Assembly: GCF_007923265.1 (NCBI RefSeq)
Contig: NZ_VOJA01000005.1
Coordinates: 1-64,000, forward strand
Source: Francisella salimarina
Lineage (GTDB): Bacteria; Pseudomonadota; Gammaproteobacteria; Francisellales; Francisellaceae
Direction of reading: 5' to 3'
DNA: 64,000 bases
The notes beneath the pieces are model-generated. The model made no database searches, was not told where the DNA came from, and saw only the letters and a list, made by a program, of their open reading frames with translations. Position 1 is the stretch's first letter. Each line of letters starts with the position of its first letter. Both the position numbers and the translations under genes were made by a program. Below, piece after piece: positions 16,200-26,464 of this stretch.

Positions 16200-16234
16200 T
16201 GGTTTGTGGCTCCTAGAGCTGAGTATGTTTTAGC

Positions 16235-17419
16235 TTATTTTTTTTGAGAGCAGATCAATCTATCGGCTTCTTTGTTTGACCTTCTAATACAGTTTTCAAT
16301 TGCTAATCTATCAAAAAAATTACCTGTAATATACAAGTTAGATAATTGAGAAAGCTCTTTTTCTAAATCCTGTAGGAAAGTGCTATGATTACGATGATAG
16401 CAGGGTAATGTGTTCTGTTTTGTATATGTATGGAGAATATCTTCGTCAGTTATATTTAGAAGTTTTGTGATTTTATATGTTAACTCTTTTTGAGGGTAAT
16501 TACCTTTACAATGAAATACTATAGCTCTGTAGTTGGGGTTATCGACGACGTCACGGGAGACGGCTGAGAAAAAGAACTGTTCTTTACCAATTAAGCCAGC
16601 AATACTTTTAATATGTTTTAGTGATTCTTTATTAGTAACAATTCCTATACTTGTTAGATTTGACATGACAGGTCGGTATTGATGTTTTGCTATATTTGGT
16701 AGTATATCTTCTAGCAAAGACTCCGTTATATTCCATGGTGTTGCAATGCATAAGTTATCACAGTGATAATTAGCATGGTTTGTTTCAATTATCCATGTAT
16801 CTTGTTTTGAAATCCTGATAACTTTTTCTTTGATAATTTTTTGTTTTTGATTATTAAATAATTCAGATAAGCCATTTTTGAATGTAAAACTTCGTGGTAA
16901 AGAAGTATCTCTATCATATTTTTTAAATAGGTATTCCATTGGGAAGTTTTGGCTATTTTGAGATAATACAGCATCAAAACAAAACTTTAATGTTCGGTTG
17001 TAATTTTTTTTGCCAAATAGCTTTATTGCATATTCGCTAACAGTTTTATCTTCTTTTGAGATATTTCTATTCTTTAAGAAACTAAAAGCAGCCGTAAAAG
17101 GATTTATATTGGTAAAAATACTTTGAATTTTATTATTAGGCTGTACAAATAGGAACGGAGCTTTTTCCCTTGATTGAATGTTTTGTTCAAGAGAGTTATT
17201 ACAAATATAGTCTATAGTTTCGTTATAAGAGTTGTATATTGTATGTGCCCCCATCTCAAACCAAAAGTCTTTATATCTTTGTGAGTCTATACAACCTCCG
17301 ATACTATCTGACTCAAATATGCAGCTTTCAATGTTTGCTTTAGATAGTTTTTGTGCAAGAGATATGCCTGAGATACCAGCACCAATAATTATAGTATCAA
17401 AATATTTAAGATTATTCAT
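16235..17419 (-). CDS. FAD-dependent oxidoreductase, protoporphyrinogen oxidase-like
   Basis: A 394-residue flavoprotein of the amine-oxidase/protoporphyrinogen-oxidase superfamily. The N-terminal Rossmann motif IIGAGISGISLAQKL binds the ADP part of FAD. A second FAD contact follows in FEMGAHTIYNSYN, and the C-terminal ITGNFFDRLAIENCIRRS is the family's closing FAD motif. The substrate is unclear: carotenoid, haem precursor, sugar-nucleotide and polyamine enzymes all share this fold. Its start overlaps the end of mltA by eight bases, so the two genes are coupled. The GC-rich ATPase gene follows after 35 bases. Confidence 0.75.
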   Translation of the reverse strand: MNNLKYFDTIIIGAGISGISLAQKLSKANIESCIFESDSIGGCIDSQRYKDFWFEMGAHTIYNSYNETIDYICNNSLEQNIQSREKAPFLFVQPNNKIQSIFTNINPFTAAFSFLKNRNISKEDKTVSEYAIKLFGKKNYNRTLKFCFDAVLSQNSQNFPMEYLFKKYDRDTSLPRSFTFKNGLSELFNNQKQKIIKEKVIRISKQDTWIIETNHANYHCDNLCIATPWNITESLLEDILPNIAKHQYRPVMSNLTSIGIVTNKESLKHIKSIAGLIGKEQFFFSAVSRDVVDNPNYRAIVFHCKGNYPQKELTYKITKLLNITDEDILHTYTKQNTLPCYHRNHSTFLQDLEKELSQLSNLYITGNFFDRLAIENCIRRSNKEADRLICSQKK

Positions 17420-18563
17420 TTGGTAACAGAATCCATAGTTTACCTTGATTGTTCATGTGTCCAGCGTTAAATTCAGCCTGTTGACCATGCCCCCAGAATA
17501 CATCACCTCGTATGGGACCTCGAATTGCCCCTCCTGTATCTTGAGCTATCATTAATCTATCAAGTGGTTTAGTGTCATGATGGTTATCTTCGTAGTAATC
17601 GGTTTCTAGCCAAAGAGGAACTCCATATAAATAGTATCTGTCATCAACAGCCAGAGAATAACCAGGAGTTAATTCAACATCTTGAGCACCAACCGCATTC
17701 TTGCGATCTACATATCTAAAGAATACAAAAGAGGGATCATAATTTAGAACTTCATCCATTTTACTTTTATTCTTTCTTAGCCACGCTTTAATTGCTTGCA
17801 TCGACATCTCATCTCTACTCATATAGCCATTATCGAGCAGATACCTTCCAATCGGTTTGTATTCATGTCCATTTTGACTATCGTAACCAACTAAGATATC
17901 ACCACTATCTGTTTCTATTCTTCCAGAACCTTGAATTTGTAGGAATGTTCTATCAACTTTCGATTTCACCCATACCAAAACATCTTTTTTGGTAAGGAGG
18001 TTTCCATTTGATATTTCTGCGCGCGTGTAGTAGGGAACAAATTTGCCATCCTTGTATCTGCCAAAAGCAAAAGAATCATCACCTTTAGATTTTTTAATTA
18101 AGTCATTGGGAGTTCTATAGATAGGTATAGTGTATTGTAGAGTTTTTACTAAGCTACCTTTTATGGTAGGTTCGTAGTATCCGGTGAATGTTCCAGTATC
18201 TTTATTTTTATATACTATTTGGTATGGGGTGAAGTTCTGCTCAAAAAATGCTTTAGCTTCATCTTCTGTTTTTATTTTAGCATTTATTACTTTATTACAA
18301 ATGTTTATCCAATTTGCATATTCTGACTTGTTTTCATCAATTATTTTTACACATGACTTTTTAAATGTATTAAAAGATATAAGATGGTTGTTAGAGTTCC
18401 AATTATTTAAGTCATTGAAAGTTGCTTTTTTATAATCAACCTTATCAGAGTATTTTTTAGATAGATAGCGCTGCGCTGTTATATTGGTACAACTACTTAT
18501 GAGAATTAGAAGAGTTATAACACCTATTTTTTTAAAACTCTCTTTTACTTTTTTAATATTCAT
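17412..18563 (-). CDS. mltA: Membrane-bound lytic murein transglycosylase A
   Basis: An outer-membrane lipoprotein that cleaves peptidoglycan glycan strands to 1,6-anhydromuropeptides. From the ATG at 18563 it has 383 residues, with the lipobox LISSC in the signal sequence. The MltA barrel domain contains GTFTGYYEP and IQGSGRIETDSG. The C-terminal 3D domain carries the catalytic aspartate region, LMIAQDTGGAIRGPIRGD and VFWGHG. An upstream start at 18629 would place 22 residues before the signal peptide, so I reject it, although neither start has a clear ribosome binding site. It is divergent from grpE. Confidence 0.93.
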   Translation of the reverse strand: MNIKKVKESFKKIGVITLLILISSCTNITAQRYLSKKYSDKVDYKKATFNDLNNWNSNNHLISFNTFKKSCVKIIDENKSEYANWINICNKVINAKIKTEDEAKAFFEQNFTPYQIVYKNKDTGTFTGYYEPTIKGSLVKTLQYTIPIYRTPNDLIKKSKGDDSFAFGRYKDGKFVPYYTRAEISNGNLLTKKDVLVWVKSKVDRTFLQIQGSGRIETDSGDILVGYDSQNGHEYKPIGRYLLDNGYMSRDEMSMQAIKAWLRKNKSKMDEVLNYDPSFVFFRYVDRKNAVGAQDVELTPGYSLAVDDRYYLYGVPLWLETDYYEDNHHDTKPLDRLMIAQDTGGAIRGPIRGDVFWGHGQQAEFNAGHMNNQGKLWILLPNE

Positions 18564-18584
18564 AATAAAAAATGCCAATAATTT

Positions 18585-18612
18585 CTTGAAAATATAAAAA
18601 TAACCACTATGT
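18585..18612 (+). promoter_or_regulatory. Sigma-32-like heat-shock promoter of grpE
   Basis: CTTGAA at 18585-18590 and CCACTATGT at 18604-18612 are 13 bases apart. This fits the sigma-32 consensus (CTTGAA and CCCCATNT), located 56 bases before the grpE start. Confidence 0.65.
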
Positions 18613-18667
18613 ATAAAAACATCTAACAAATTGTAGTATTAACAAGATCAAAAGAAAAGGTTGTTTT

Positions 18668-19243
18668 ATGGGTAAAGAAGAAAAAAATAATACAGAAGAT
18701 AAGGTTCTAGATAACGCAGAAGAAGTGAATCAGGATTCTTCTAATAATTCTGTTGAAGAAATATCTATTGAAGAGCAACTAGATAAAGCAAAAGATACGA
18801 TTAAGGAATTAGAGGGAACTTGCGATTCTTTTAAAGATGAAGCTTTGAGAGCTAAAGCAGAGATGGAGAATATTCGTAAGAGAGCCGAAAGAGATGTATC
18901 TAATGCTCGTAAATTTGGCATAGAAAAATTTGCTAAGGAACTTTTGCCTGTAATTGATAGTATTGAACAAGCTCTAAAGCATGAGGTTAAGCTTGAAGAA
19001 GCTATAGCAATGAAAGAGGGGATTGAGCTAACATCTAAAATGCTTGTGGATATCCTTAAGAAAAATGGCCTGGAAGAGCTAGATCCAAAAGGCGAAAAGT
19101 TTGATCCCAATATTCATGAGGCTATGGCTATGGTTCCTAATCCAGAGCTTGAAGATAATATTATTTTTGATGTATTTCAAAAAGGTTATATGTTGAATGG
19201 TCGTGTAGTTAGAGCTGCTAAAGTAGTTATAGTAAAAAATTAA
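18668..19243 (+). CDS. grpE: GrpE, nucleotide exchange factor of DnaK
   Basis: Releases ADP from DnaK. The 191-residue protein has an acidic, disordered N-terminus (about 1-45), a long coiled coil with the typical RAKAEMENIRKRAERDV, and a beta domain with DPKGEKFDPNIHEAMAMV and KGYMLNGRVVRAAKVVI. AAGG lies upstream of the ATG. It is first in the grpE-dnaK-dnaJ group and has its own heat-shock-type promoter. Confidence 0.97.
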   Translation: MGKEEKNNTEDKVLDNAEEVNQDSSNNSVEEISIEEQLDKAKDTIKELEGTCDSFKDEALRAKAEMENIRKRAERDVSNARKFGIEKFAKELLPVIDSIEQALKHEVKLEEAIAMKEGIELTSKMLVDILKKNGLEELDPKGEKFDPNIHEAMAMVPNPELEDNIIFDVFQKGYMLNGRVVRAAKVVIVKN

Positions 19244-19251
19244 AAAAAATA

Positions 19252-19279
19252 CTTGAAAAGCTAATAGATATACCCATCT
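19252..19279 (+). promoter_or_regulatory. Sigma-32-like heat-shock promoter of dnaK
   Basis: CTTGAA at 19252-19257 and ACCCATCT at 19272-19279 are 14 bases apart. Only one of 14 consensus positions differs from CTTGAA/CCCCATNT. It lies in the 95-base gap between grpE and dnaK. Confidence 0.75.
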
Positions 19280-19338
19280 ATAAGTCGAGATTGAAAAAAG
19301 TTTAAAAAATAAAATTAAAATAATACAGGAGAATTTTC

Positions 19339-21267
19339 ATGGGAAAAATTATAGGAATAGACTTAGGTACTACTAACTCTTGTCTTGCTATCATGGATGG
19401 TAAGAATGCTAAAGTTATAGAAAATGCTGAAGGCCATAGAACTACACCGTCTGTTGTTGCATACACAGATGGAGGAGAAATTTTGGTAGGTCAGGCAGCT
19501 AAAAGACAGGCTGTAACAAATCCTGATAATACATTCTTTGCAATCAAGAGACTAATTGGTCGTAAGTATGACGACAAAGTCGTTCAGGATGATATTAAGA
19601 AGAAAGTACCTTACGCGGTAGTTAAAGCTGATAATGGAGATGCTTGGGTTGCTACTAAAGAAGGCAAAAAAATGGCTCCACCACAAGTTTCTGCAGAAGT
19701 TCTAAGAAAAATGAAAAAAACTGCAGAAGATTATCTAGGTGAGTCAGTTACAGAAGCTGTAATTACAGTGCCAGCATATTTCAATGATAGTCAAAGACAA
19801 GCTACAAAAGATGCTGGTAAAATAGCAGGTCTTGAAGTAAAAAGAATTATTAACGAGCCTACAGCTGCTGCGCTAGCGTATGGTGTAGATTCTAAGAAAG
19901 GTGAGCAAACTGTAGCGGTATATGACCTAGGTGGTGGTACATTCGATATTTCAATTATTGAGATTGCTGATGTCGACGGTGATAACCAAATCGAAGTATT
20001 ATCAACAAACGGTGATACTTTCTTAGGTGGTGAAGACTTTGACGTTGCCTTAATGAACTACCTAATTGATGAGTTCAAAAAAGAGCAAGGTATAGATCTT
20101 CATAATGATAAGCTTGCTTTACAAAGAGTAAGGGAAGCAGCTGAAAAAGCTAAGGTGGAATTATCTTCAGCTCAGCAAACTGATGTTAACCTACCATATA
20201 TTACAGCAGATGCTACTGGACCTAAGCACTTAAATATTAAAGTGACTAGAGCTAAGTTTGAGTCTTTAGTTTCTGACTTAGTAGTTAGATCTTTAGAGCC
20301 TTGTAAAAAAGCTCTTGAAGATGCTGGTTTAAGCAAATCTGATATTACAGAAGTATTATTAGTGGGTGGACAAACTCGTATGCCTCTAGTACAAGAAAAA
20401 GTAAAAGAGTTCTTTGGCAAAGAGCCACGTAAAGATGTAAACCCTGATGAAGCTGTAGCAGTTGGTGCAGCTATCCAAGGTGGTGTACTTTCTGGTGATG
20501 TTAAAGATGTACTATTACTTGATGTAACTCCTTTGTCTGTAGGTATTGAGACTATGGGAGGTGTGATGACTAAGCTTATTGAGAGAAATACAACGATTCC
20601 TACTAAGAAGTCACAAGTGTTCTCTACAGCTGAAGACAATCAGCCGGCAGTAACTATACATGTACTTCAAGGTGAGCGTGAAATGGCCTCTGCAAATAAA
20701 TCTTTAGGTAGATTTGACTTGGCAGATATTCCACCAGCACCACGTGGTATGCCACAAATTGAGGTAACATTTGATGTGGATGCAAATGGTATAATGAATG
20801 TATCTGCAAAAGATAAAGCTACGGGTAAAGAGCAAAATATTGTGATTAAATCTTGTGGTGGTATATCTGAAGAAGAAATCGAAAAAATGGTACAAGATGC
20901 AGAAGCTAATGCTGAATCAGATAAGAAGTTCCATGAATTAGTATCTGCGAGAAACACAGCTGATAATCTAATCCATAGCTCTAGGAAGGCTATTGCTGAG
21001 TTAGGTGAAAAAGTAACTGCAGAAGAAAAAGAAAAAGTTGAAGAAGCTTGTAAGGATCTTGAGTCTGTAACTAAAGGTGATGATAAAGAAGCTATTGAAG
21101 CTAAGACAAAAGCTCTAGAGGAAGTATTCTCACCAATTGCTCAAAAAGCATATGCTGAACAAGCTCAAGCTGCAGGTGCTCAAGGTGATGCTCAAGCCGA
21201 AGAGCCAAAGAAAGATGATGATGTGGTAGATGCTGATTTTGAAGATGTTGAAGAAGACAAAAAATAA
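19339..21267 (+). CDS. dnaK: Chaperone DnaK (Hsp70)
   Basis: A 642-residue Hsp70. The ATPase domain begins [18 protein letters not shown] and has phosphate loops [14 protein letters not shown] and [12 protein letters not shown]. The interdomain linker is [15 protein letters not shown], followed by the beta-sandwich substrate domain and the helical lid. The C-terminal tail ends [15 protein letters not shown], close to the family consensus EEVKD. It works with GrpE and DnaJ encoded on either side. CAGGAG precedes the start. Confidence 0.99.
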   Translation: MGKIIGIDLGTTNSCLAIMDGKNAKVIENAEGHRTTPSVVAYTDGGEILVGQAAKRQAVTNPDNTFFAIKRLIGRKYDDKVVQDDIKKKVPYAVVKADNGDAWVATKEGKKMAPPQVSAEVLRKMKKTAEDYLGESVTEAVITVPAYFNDSQRQATKDAGKIAGLEVKRIINEPTAAALAYGVDSKKGEQTVAVYDLGGGTFDISIIEIADVDGDNQIEVLSTNGDTFLGGEDFDVALMNYLIDEFKKEQGIDLHNDKLALQRVREAAEKAKVELSSAQQTDVNLPYITADATGPKHLNIKVTRAKFESLVSDLVVRSLEPCKKALEDAGLSKSDITEVLLVGGQTRMPLVQEKVKEFFGKEPRKDVNPDEAVAVGAAIQGGVLSGDVKDVLLLDVTPLSVGIETMGGVMTKLIERNTTIPTKKSQVFSTAEDNQPAVTIHVLQGEREMASANKSLGRFDLADIPPAPRGMPQIEVTFDVDANGIMNVSAKDKATGKEQNIVIKSCGGISEEEIEKMVQDAEANAESDKKFHELVSARNTADNLIHSSRKAIAELGEKVTAEEKEKVEEACKDLESVTKGDDKEAIEAKTKALEEVFSPIAQKAYAEQAQAAGAQGDAQAEEPKKDDDVVDADFEDVEEDKK

Positions 21268-21288
21268 ATAAAATCTAAACAAGTCAAC

Positions 21289-21318
21289 AAAGTGTGGTTT
21301 ATCCACACTTTTCTTTTT
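21289..21318 (+). terminator. Intrinsic terminator between dnaK and dnaJ
   Basis: AAAGTGTGG and CCACACTTT form a perfect 9-base stem with a TTTAT loop, followed by TTCTTTTT. A TATAAT box starts two bases after the T tract, so dnaJ may be transcribed separately or by read-through. Confidence 0.85.
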
Positions 21319-21356
21319 GTTATAATACTCTGTCCAAAATTTTTAGGTTAGGTAAA

Positions 21357-22481
21357 ATGCAACAGAAATGCTATTATGAAATTTTAAATGTATCTAAGAC
21401 AGCTTCGGGTGTTGAAATCAAGAGAGCTTATAGAAAGCTCGCAATGAAATATCATCCAGATCGTAATCCCGATAATAAAGAAGCAGAAATAAAATTCAAA
21501 GAAGTATCAGAGGCTTATGAAATTTTAAGTGATGATAGTAAGAGATCTAGATATGATCAATTTGGTCATGCTGGAGTTAATCAGCAAGGTGGTGCTGGAG
21601 GAGCTGGCGGCTTTGGTGGCTTTGAAGATATTTTTGATACATTCTTTGGTGGTGGTGCATCACGTGGGTCAGGTAGATCTAGAGCCTCTAGAGGTAGTGA
21701 CTTAGAATATACTATTGAGATTAGTTTGGAAGAGGCTTTTTTTGGTATTGAAAAAGAGATAAGTGTACCAAGAATGGAATCTTGCGATAGTTGTGAAGGT
21801 ACAGGTTCTAAATCCAAAACTAAAACAACATGTCATGCTTGTCACGGACAGGGAACTATTCGTAGACAGCAAGGGTTTTTTGCTTTTGAGCAAACTTGCC
21901 CTGTTTGTAATGGTAGTGGTAATAGTATCGCTGATCCTTGTGATGACTGCTATGGTAGTGGTAAAGTTAAAAAGCAAAAAACTATAAGAGTGAAGATACC
22001 TGAAGGTGTCGATAACGGTGATAGAATCAGGCTTCAAGGCGAGGGTGATTCTGGATCTGATGGCTCTATGAGTGGTGACTTGTATGTACAGATATTAGTC
22101 AAAGAGCATAAAATCTTTGAAAGAAGAGATATGAATCTATATTGTGAAATGCCAATTAGTTTCACAAAAGCTTGCCTTGGTGGTGAGATCAAAGTACCAA
22201 CTCTTGATGGCGAGGTGGTTCTTAAGGTTATACCTGAAACACAAACAGGTAAAGTTTTTCGTTTAAGAGAAAAAGGAATGAAGTCTCTAAGAGGCCAAAG
22301 AAGAGGCGATCTTCTTTGTAAAGTAGTTGTTGAGACGCCTATTCATCTAAATGCAGAACAAAAAGAGCTACTAGAAAAATTTGCTAATAGTCTAGGTGAA
22401 GATTACCAAAATAAACATTCTCCAAAAAGCAAAACTTGGTTTGATAATGTCAAAGATTATGCCAAGAAATTTTTTGAATAG
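21357..22481 (+). CDS. dnaJ: Chaperone DnaJ (Hsp40)
   Basis: A 374-residue class A J-protein. The J domain has the HPD motif in [10 protein letters not shown], then a Gly/Phe-rich linker ([20 protein letters not shown]). The zinc region has four CxxCxGxG repeats: [24 protein letters not shown] and CDDCYGSG. Two C-terminal substrate-binding barrels follow. The open frame extends upstream through the terminator, but the ATG at 21357 gives the normal N-terminus and follows TAGGTTAGG. It is separated from dnaK by a strong hairpin. Confidence 0.97.
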   Translation: MQQKCYYEILNVSKTASGVEIKRAYRKLAMKYHPDRNPDNKEAEIKFKEVSEAYEILSDDSKRSRYDQFGHAGVNQQGGAGGAGGFGGFEDIFDTFFGGGASRGSGRSRASRGSDLEYTIEISLEEAFFGIEKEISVPRMESCDSCEGTGSKSKTKTTCHACHGQGTIRRQQGFFAFEQTCPVCNGSGNSIADPCDDCYGSGKVKKQKTIRVKIPEGVDNGDRIRLQGEGDSGSDGSMSGDLYVQILVKEHKIFERRDMNLYCEMPISFTKACLGGEIKVPTLDGEVVLKVIPETQTGKVFRLREKGMKSLRGQRRGDLLCKVVVETPIHLNAEQKELLEKFANSLGEDYQNKHSPKSKTWFDNVKDYAKKFFE

Positions 22482-22568
22482 TAGTAGTTTTTATTAGAAC
22501 TAGTTTCTTCAAATTTTTATTAACATTAGTATTTCTATTAATTTATTTCTCTAGGCTTCTTTTAGGAC

Positions 22569-22988
22569 TTATCCATGTCTAACTTTTGTTGAAGCATAGT
22601 AAGTTGTATCATTTGAAAGAAGTTTTATTTTTAGATCATATATTTCATCAGCTTTGCCTTTACCATTATTTTTACGACAATCAATCCTAACAATATCCCA
22701 GTCTCGAGCATCACCTATAAATATTTGACTTTTTCCTGGTTCATCGATTTTTTTACTACCATAATCAAAAACATTACAGTTAGCTATTGCAGAGCCAGAA
22801 ACTATGACGTTGTAATAGCTTTGGTGTTCTATATTTGTTGGAAGGGTACCTAATTTATTAAAGCTTATATCTTGGATATTTGGAGTTTTCTTATCAACAT
22901 AAAGCTCGGTCATTTTGTCGTTGTTGTCCAGGTGAGCACAAGCAATGAGTGACAGTAGAAGAGGAGATATTGTAAATAGTTTTTTCAT
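22569..22988 (-). CDS. Hypothetical lipoprotein
   Basis: A 139-residue protein with a short signal sequence and the lipobox LIAC (C17), followed by AHLDNNDKM. The mature part is small and probably beta-rich, with further cysteines in ANCNVFDYG and RIDCRKNNG that could form a disulfide. I recognise no domain. It converges with dnaJ and lies 80 bases downstream of nadE on the same strand. Confidence 0.65.
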   Translation of the reverse strand: MKKLFTISPLLLSLIACAHLDNNDKMTELYVDKKTPNIQDISFNKLGTLPTNIEHQSYYNVIVSGSAIANCNVFDYGSKKIDEPGKSQIFIGDARDWDIVRIDCRKNNGKGKADEIYDLKIKLLSNDTTYYASTKVRHG

Positions 22989-23068
22989 AATGATTTTTAG
23001 ATGATTATTTTTAATTATGATATATTAGTTTTTTGATTTTAGTCAAATATAATTTTAGATAAGCTTTA

Positions 23069-23818
23069 TTAAAAATTAGGGGTGAAAGCCATGGATCTTT
23101 TATGGTGACTACGATTATGCCAGAAGCTTATTCTTTCGAGAGCTTTTTCTGAGATTTCTTTACCGTCTAAGAAGTCATCAATTTCTTTGTATGTGACACC
23201 CATTTCATCCTCATCAGTTTGACCTTGCCATAGACCGGCAGAAGGATCTTTTTGGATAATGTTTTTTGGCACTTTTAAGTATTTACCTAGTTCAAAAACT
23301 TGAGATTTTTTGAGATTAATAAGTGGTAATATATCTGCTGCACCATCACCAAATTTAGTGAAATATCCCATATACCACTCACATGCGTTATCTGTACCTA
23401 TAACAATTCTATTATTTTGCTGAGCATAAGCATATAAATACATCATTCTAAGACGGGCTTGAGCATTTCCTTTGATAACATGTTGGCGATCATTTTGTGA
23501 GTTTGTAAAGTTAAATGTTGACTCTATAAACGTATCATAAGCAGGTTGTATTGAAACAGTATGATACTCTATATTAAGATTTTTGATTAGTTCTATTCCA
23601 TCTTGCATATCTTGGTCTTGATTGTTCTTCGATGGTAATATTAGAGCAGTTGTAGGTAATCCTGTTTTGACTGCTAAAGATGCGGCTACTGCCGAATCTA
23701 TACCACCACTAATACCAATCACAAAACCTTCAGCAGGATATTTTATACAAGTCTCTTTTAACCATTTTATTAAATTATTAGAATACTGTTCTACAATAAA
23801 GTTTTTTACTATTTTCAT
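23069..23818 (-). CDS. nadE: NadE-family amidotransferase (NMN/NAD synthetase, ammonia-dependent)
   Basis: A 249-residue enzyme of the ammonia-dependent NAD synthetase family without a glutaminase domain. The ATP pyrophosphatase loop SGGIDS is at residues 37-42. RMMYLYAYAQ, GTDNACEWYMGYFTKFGDGA and the late DEDEMGV loop are family motifs. In F. tularensis the NadE protein is known to work mainly as an NMN synthetase, amidating nicotinic acid mononucleotide in a variant NAD route. I expect the same here by homology, but the sequence alone does not show the preference. AAAGG precedes the start. Confidence 0.93.
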   Translation of the reverse strand: MKIVKNFIVEQYSNNLIKWLKETCIKYPAEGFVIGISGGIDSAVAASLAVKTGLPTTALILPSKNNQDQDMQDGIELIKNLNIEYHTVSIQPAYDTFIESTFNFTNSQNDRQHVIKGNAQARLRMMYLYAYAQQNNRIVIGTDNACEWYMGYFTKFGDGAADILPLINLKKSQVFELGKYLKVPKNIIQKDPSAGLWQGQTDEDEMGVTYKEIDDFLDGKEISEKALERISFWHNRSHHKRSMAFTPNF

Positions 23819-23916
23819 GATTATATAGCCTTTATTAGATGTTTTTTTTAATTTGCAGGGATTCTATCATAACAAAAAATATTACGAAATTAATATATAT
23901 ACCTTTTTAGAAGGAG

Positions 23917-25389
23917 CTATTTATCAAAAGCAGGGTTGTTATAATGAGGATCTTTATAGTTGTCTACATTATAGCCAGCACCTAGAGCTTGATATAGGTT
24001 AACGATGCTTATTAAAGATTTTAGTTTAGCTTGATTTACTTGCATTTGCTGATACAGAACATTAAGCGTGATACCTGTATATTGAGCTTTACTAATAGCA
24101 CCTGAACTATATTTTTTAGCAAATATACTCTCTTGCGTTTCAGTTGATTTTAGAGAGATTGTTTGTTTTTTATAATTTTTTTCATTTGCAGATCTTTCAG
24201 ACAGGGTATCGTCAACATCTTGGAATGCCTTCTGTAGAGTATTTATATAATCATAGTACGCTTGATAGAACTGAGCTTTTGCTTTGTCACTATCAGCTAG
24301 GATGCTCAAGTTAAATATTGGTACAGCAGCTACAGCTTCAGCAGCCCATGCCCATGCATTCATTGTAGCTAGCTCACCAAGTGCTAAAGTGGCGTTTCCG
24401 AAAGTACCTGTTAAATCAATGCTTGGGAAAAATTGAGATCTAGCTAAACCAATATTAGCATTAGCTGTTTCAAGTTTGTATTCTGCAATACCCACATCAG
24501 GTCTATTTTCTAGTACTTGAGAGGGCATATTAACAGGAACCTTTACATTTGCATTTATGTCATCAAGGGTTCTTGAAGTCACAATTTTACCCGGATTTCT
24601 ACCCATCAAAATTTTGAGAGTGTTTTGGAAATGGACTATATCATTTTCGATCATAGCTACTTTCCCTTTTTGAGCTTCAAGCTGTTGTCTTATTATTTCC
24701 TCAAGCATTGGGGAAGTAGCTCCAAGTTTGTGCTGGTTTTGGGCATAGTGAAAGAGTAGCTCTAATTGATTTACCATTCTAGTTTGTAATTTTAGTTGCT
24801 CTTGAGCAGTGATTAGTGAGAAATAAGCAGCACTGACCTGACTTATAATTGATAGTCTTGTAGTATTTTTAAGGTTGACCTGCATTTTCTTGCTTAATCT
24901 AGAGATTTCTCCTAGCTTAAACTGTCTAGCAATATTTACTGTATAGCTGGGGATGATACCTACTAAAGAACCACCAGCAGTTTGAGTGCCAACATTGTTG
25001 AGTTGAGGGATACTTGAGTTTGAGTTGATATCAAAGGCTTGAGCTACAAATCCGCCACCACCAACACTTGCCGTGGGTAACCAACCATAATTAGCCTTAT
25101 TTATTTCAGCGTTAGCTTGGAGAATATTCCCTATAGAAACTTGTAACTTGTTGTTATCTTTTAATGCTGTAGTTATAAGATTATTTAATACAGGGTCGTG
25201 AAATTCTCTCCACCATGCAATTTTTGTAAGATTCCAGTTTTTTGTTACTTCAATATTTTTATCTTGGCTATTCCAAAGAGCAGGAGATTTAACCTCAGGT
25301 CTTTCATATTTGGGATTAAAAAAACTACAGCTAGAGGTTAATAATGTTGCTGTAATTAATGTAAATGAAATAAATTTATTTTTTATCAT
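23917..25389 (-). CDS. TolC-like outer membrane efflux lipoprotein
   Basis: A 490-residue RND/EmrAB-type outer membrane factor. A lipoprotein signal with lipobox-like TSSC is followed by SFFNPKYERPEVKSPALW, the usual NodT/OprM-family start. Two outer membrane efflux domains follow, with the internal duplication visible in FSLITAQEQLKLQTRMV and the DVGIAEYKLETANANIGLAR-type helices. It ends the operon emrB-emrA-OMF, 12 bases after the adaptor. It would form the outer-membrane duct of the tripartite pump. Confidence 0.9.
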   Translation of the reverse strand: MIKNKFISFTLITATLLTSSCSFFNPKYERPEVKSPALWNSQDKNIEVTKNWNLTKIAWWREFHDPVLNNLITTALKDNNKLQVSIGNILQANAEINKANYGWLPTASVGGGGFVAQAFDINSNSSIPQLNNVGTQTAGGSLVGIIPSYTVNIARQFKLGEISRLSKKMQVNLKNTTRLSIISQVSAAYFSLITAQEQLKLQTRMVNQLELLFHYAQNQHKLGATSPMLEEIIRQQLEAQKGKVAMIENDIVHFQNTLKILMGRNPGKIVTSRTLDDINANVKVPVNMPSQVLENRPDVGIAEYKLETANANIGLARSQFFPSIDLTGTFGNATLALGELATMNAWAWAAEAVAAVPIFNLSILADSDKAKAQFYQAYYDYINTLQKAFQDVDDTLSERSANEKNYKKQTISLKSTETQESIFAKKYSSGAISKAQYTGITLNVLYQQMQVNQAKLKSLISIVNLYQALGAGYNVDNYKDPHYNNPAFDK

Positions 25390-25400
25390 AGTATAGCCAC

Positions 25401-26441
25401 CTACAAAGTATCTACTTTTACTGTTGCACTTGCACCAACCCTTAATGGATATTTAGGATCATTTTTAAGCACTATTTTGACAGGAAAGCGTTGTGTAACT
25501 TTAACCCAGTTACCAGTGGCATTTTCAGGAGGCAGTAGTGAAAATACCGAACCTGTTGCATAACTTATACTATTTACTTTACCAGTGTATGTATGACTAT
25601 ACATATCTAGTTCAATTTTTACTGGCTGACCAGGTTTGATTCTATCAAGATCAGTCTCTTTAAAGTTAGCATCTATCCACCATGTTCTGTTATCGATAAA
25701 ACCAAATAAAGGTTGCCCTGTTGAAACTAGCTGTCCTTTGTATATTTTTAGGTTAGAAACATAACCATCATCTGGAGCGAAAAGAGTTGTGTAGCTGAGA
25801 TTTAAGTTTGCGTTATCATAACCAACTTTTGCAGCACTAACTTGAGCTTTAGCTATTTCTACTTGTACAAGAGCTTGTTTAAGAGATGAGTATGCTTCAT
25901 CTTTAGCTTTTTCGGCCTGTATTTTCTGGTTTATGTATTTTTGAGCATCTTGTAAAGAACCGGCATCTTCTTTATAGAGTTTTATATATCTATCAGCCAT
26001 ACTTGTAGCTGTATCCAGAGATGATTGGGCTTTAGTAAGGTTTGATTTTGCAACACTAACTTGTTCTTGAGCTACAGCTAACTGGCCTTTGGCTTGTATG
26101 ATTTTTGTATTAGCATTAGCGACTTGTAGTTGATAATCTTTTGGATCTATTTGCACTAGCTTGTCGCCTTTATGTACATACTGATTATTTTGTACATACA
26201 CCTTTTCAATATATCCTCCAACCTTTGGAGAAATATTAATAACATCAGCTTTTACATAAGCATTATCAGTATTTGGAAAAACTTTATTATATTTATAATA
26301 TCCATAGATACCAAAAGCTGTTGCTGTGATTATACTTAATCCAATAGCTATTTTCTTAGTTGAAAATTTAGACTCTTTTTTAGTGTTAGGGTTTTGCTCT
26401 TCTTTTGATGTTTGATTATCAAGTTTCTTTTCTTCTGACAT
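25401..26441 (-). CDS. emrA: EmrA-like membrane fusion protein (HlyD family)
   Basis: A 346-residue periplasmic adaptor. A lysine-rich cytoplasmic start and one membrane segment (about 32-50) precede the biotinyl-lipoyl halves (DVINISPKVGGYIEKVYVQN and YTTLFAPDDGYVSNLKIYKG), which flank a coiled-coil hairpin of about 100 residues. The beta-barrel domain contains WWIDANFKETDLDRIKPGQP, an EmrA hallmark. It links the MFS pump encoded just upstream to the outer-membrane factor encoded downstream. Confidence 0.92.
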   Translation of the reverse strand: MSEEKKLDNQTSKEEQNPNTKKESKFSTKKIAIGLSIITATAFGIYGYYKYNKVFPNTDNAYVKADVINISPKVGGYIEKVYVQNNQYVHKGDKLVQIDPKDYQLQVANANTKIIQAKGQLAVAQEQVSVAKSNLTKAQSSLDTATSMADRYIKLYKEDAGSLQDAQKYINQKIQAEKAKDEAYSSLKQALVQVEIAKAQVSAAKVGYDNANLNLSYTTLFAPDDGYVSNLKIYKGQLVSTGQPLFGFIDNRTWWIDANFKETDLDRIKPGQPVKIELDMYSHTYTGKVNSISYATGSVFSLLPPENATGNWVKVTQRFPVKIVLKNDPKYPLRVGASATVKVDTL

Positions 26442-26464
26442 TTTAAATTATTCCTATAATAAAA

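Noticed and set aside
20172-20957. Long antisense frames in dnaK
   Set aside because: They arise from codon bias of the highly expressed dnaK, have serine-rich low-information translations and lack start signals.
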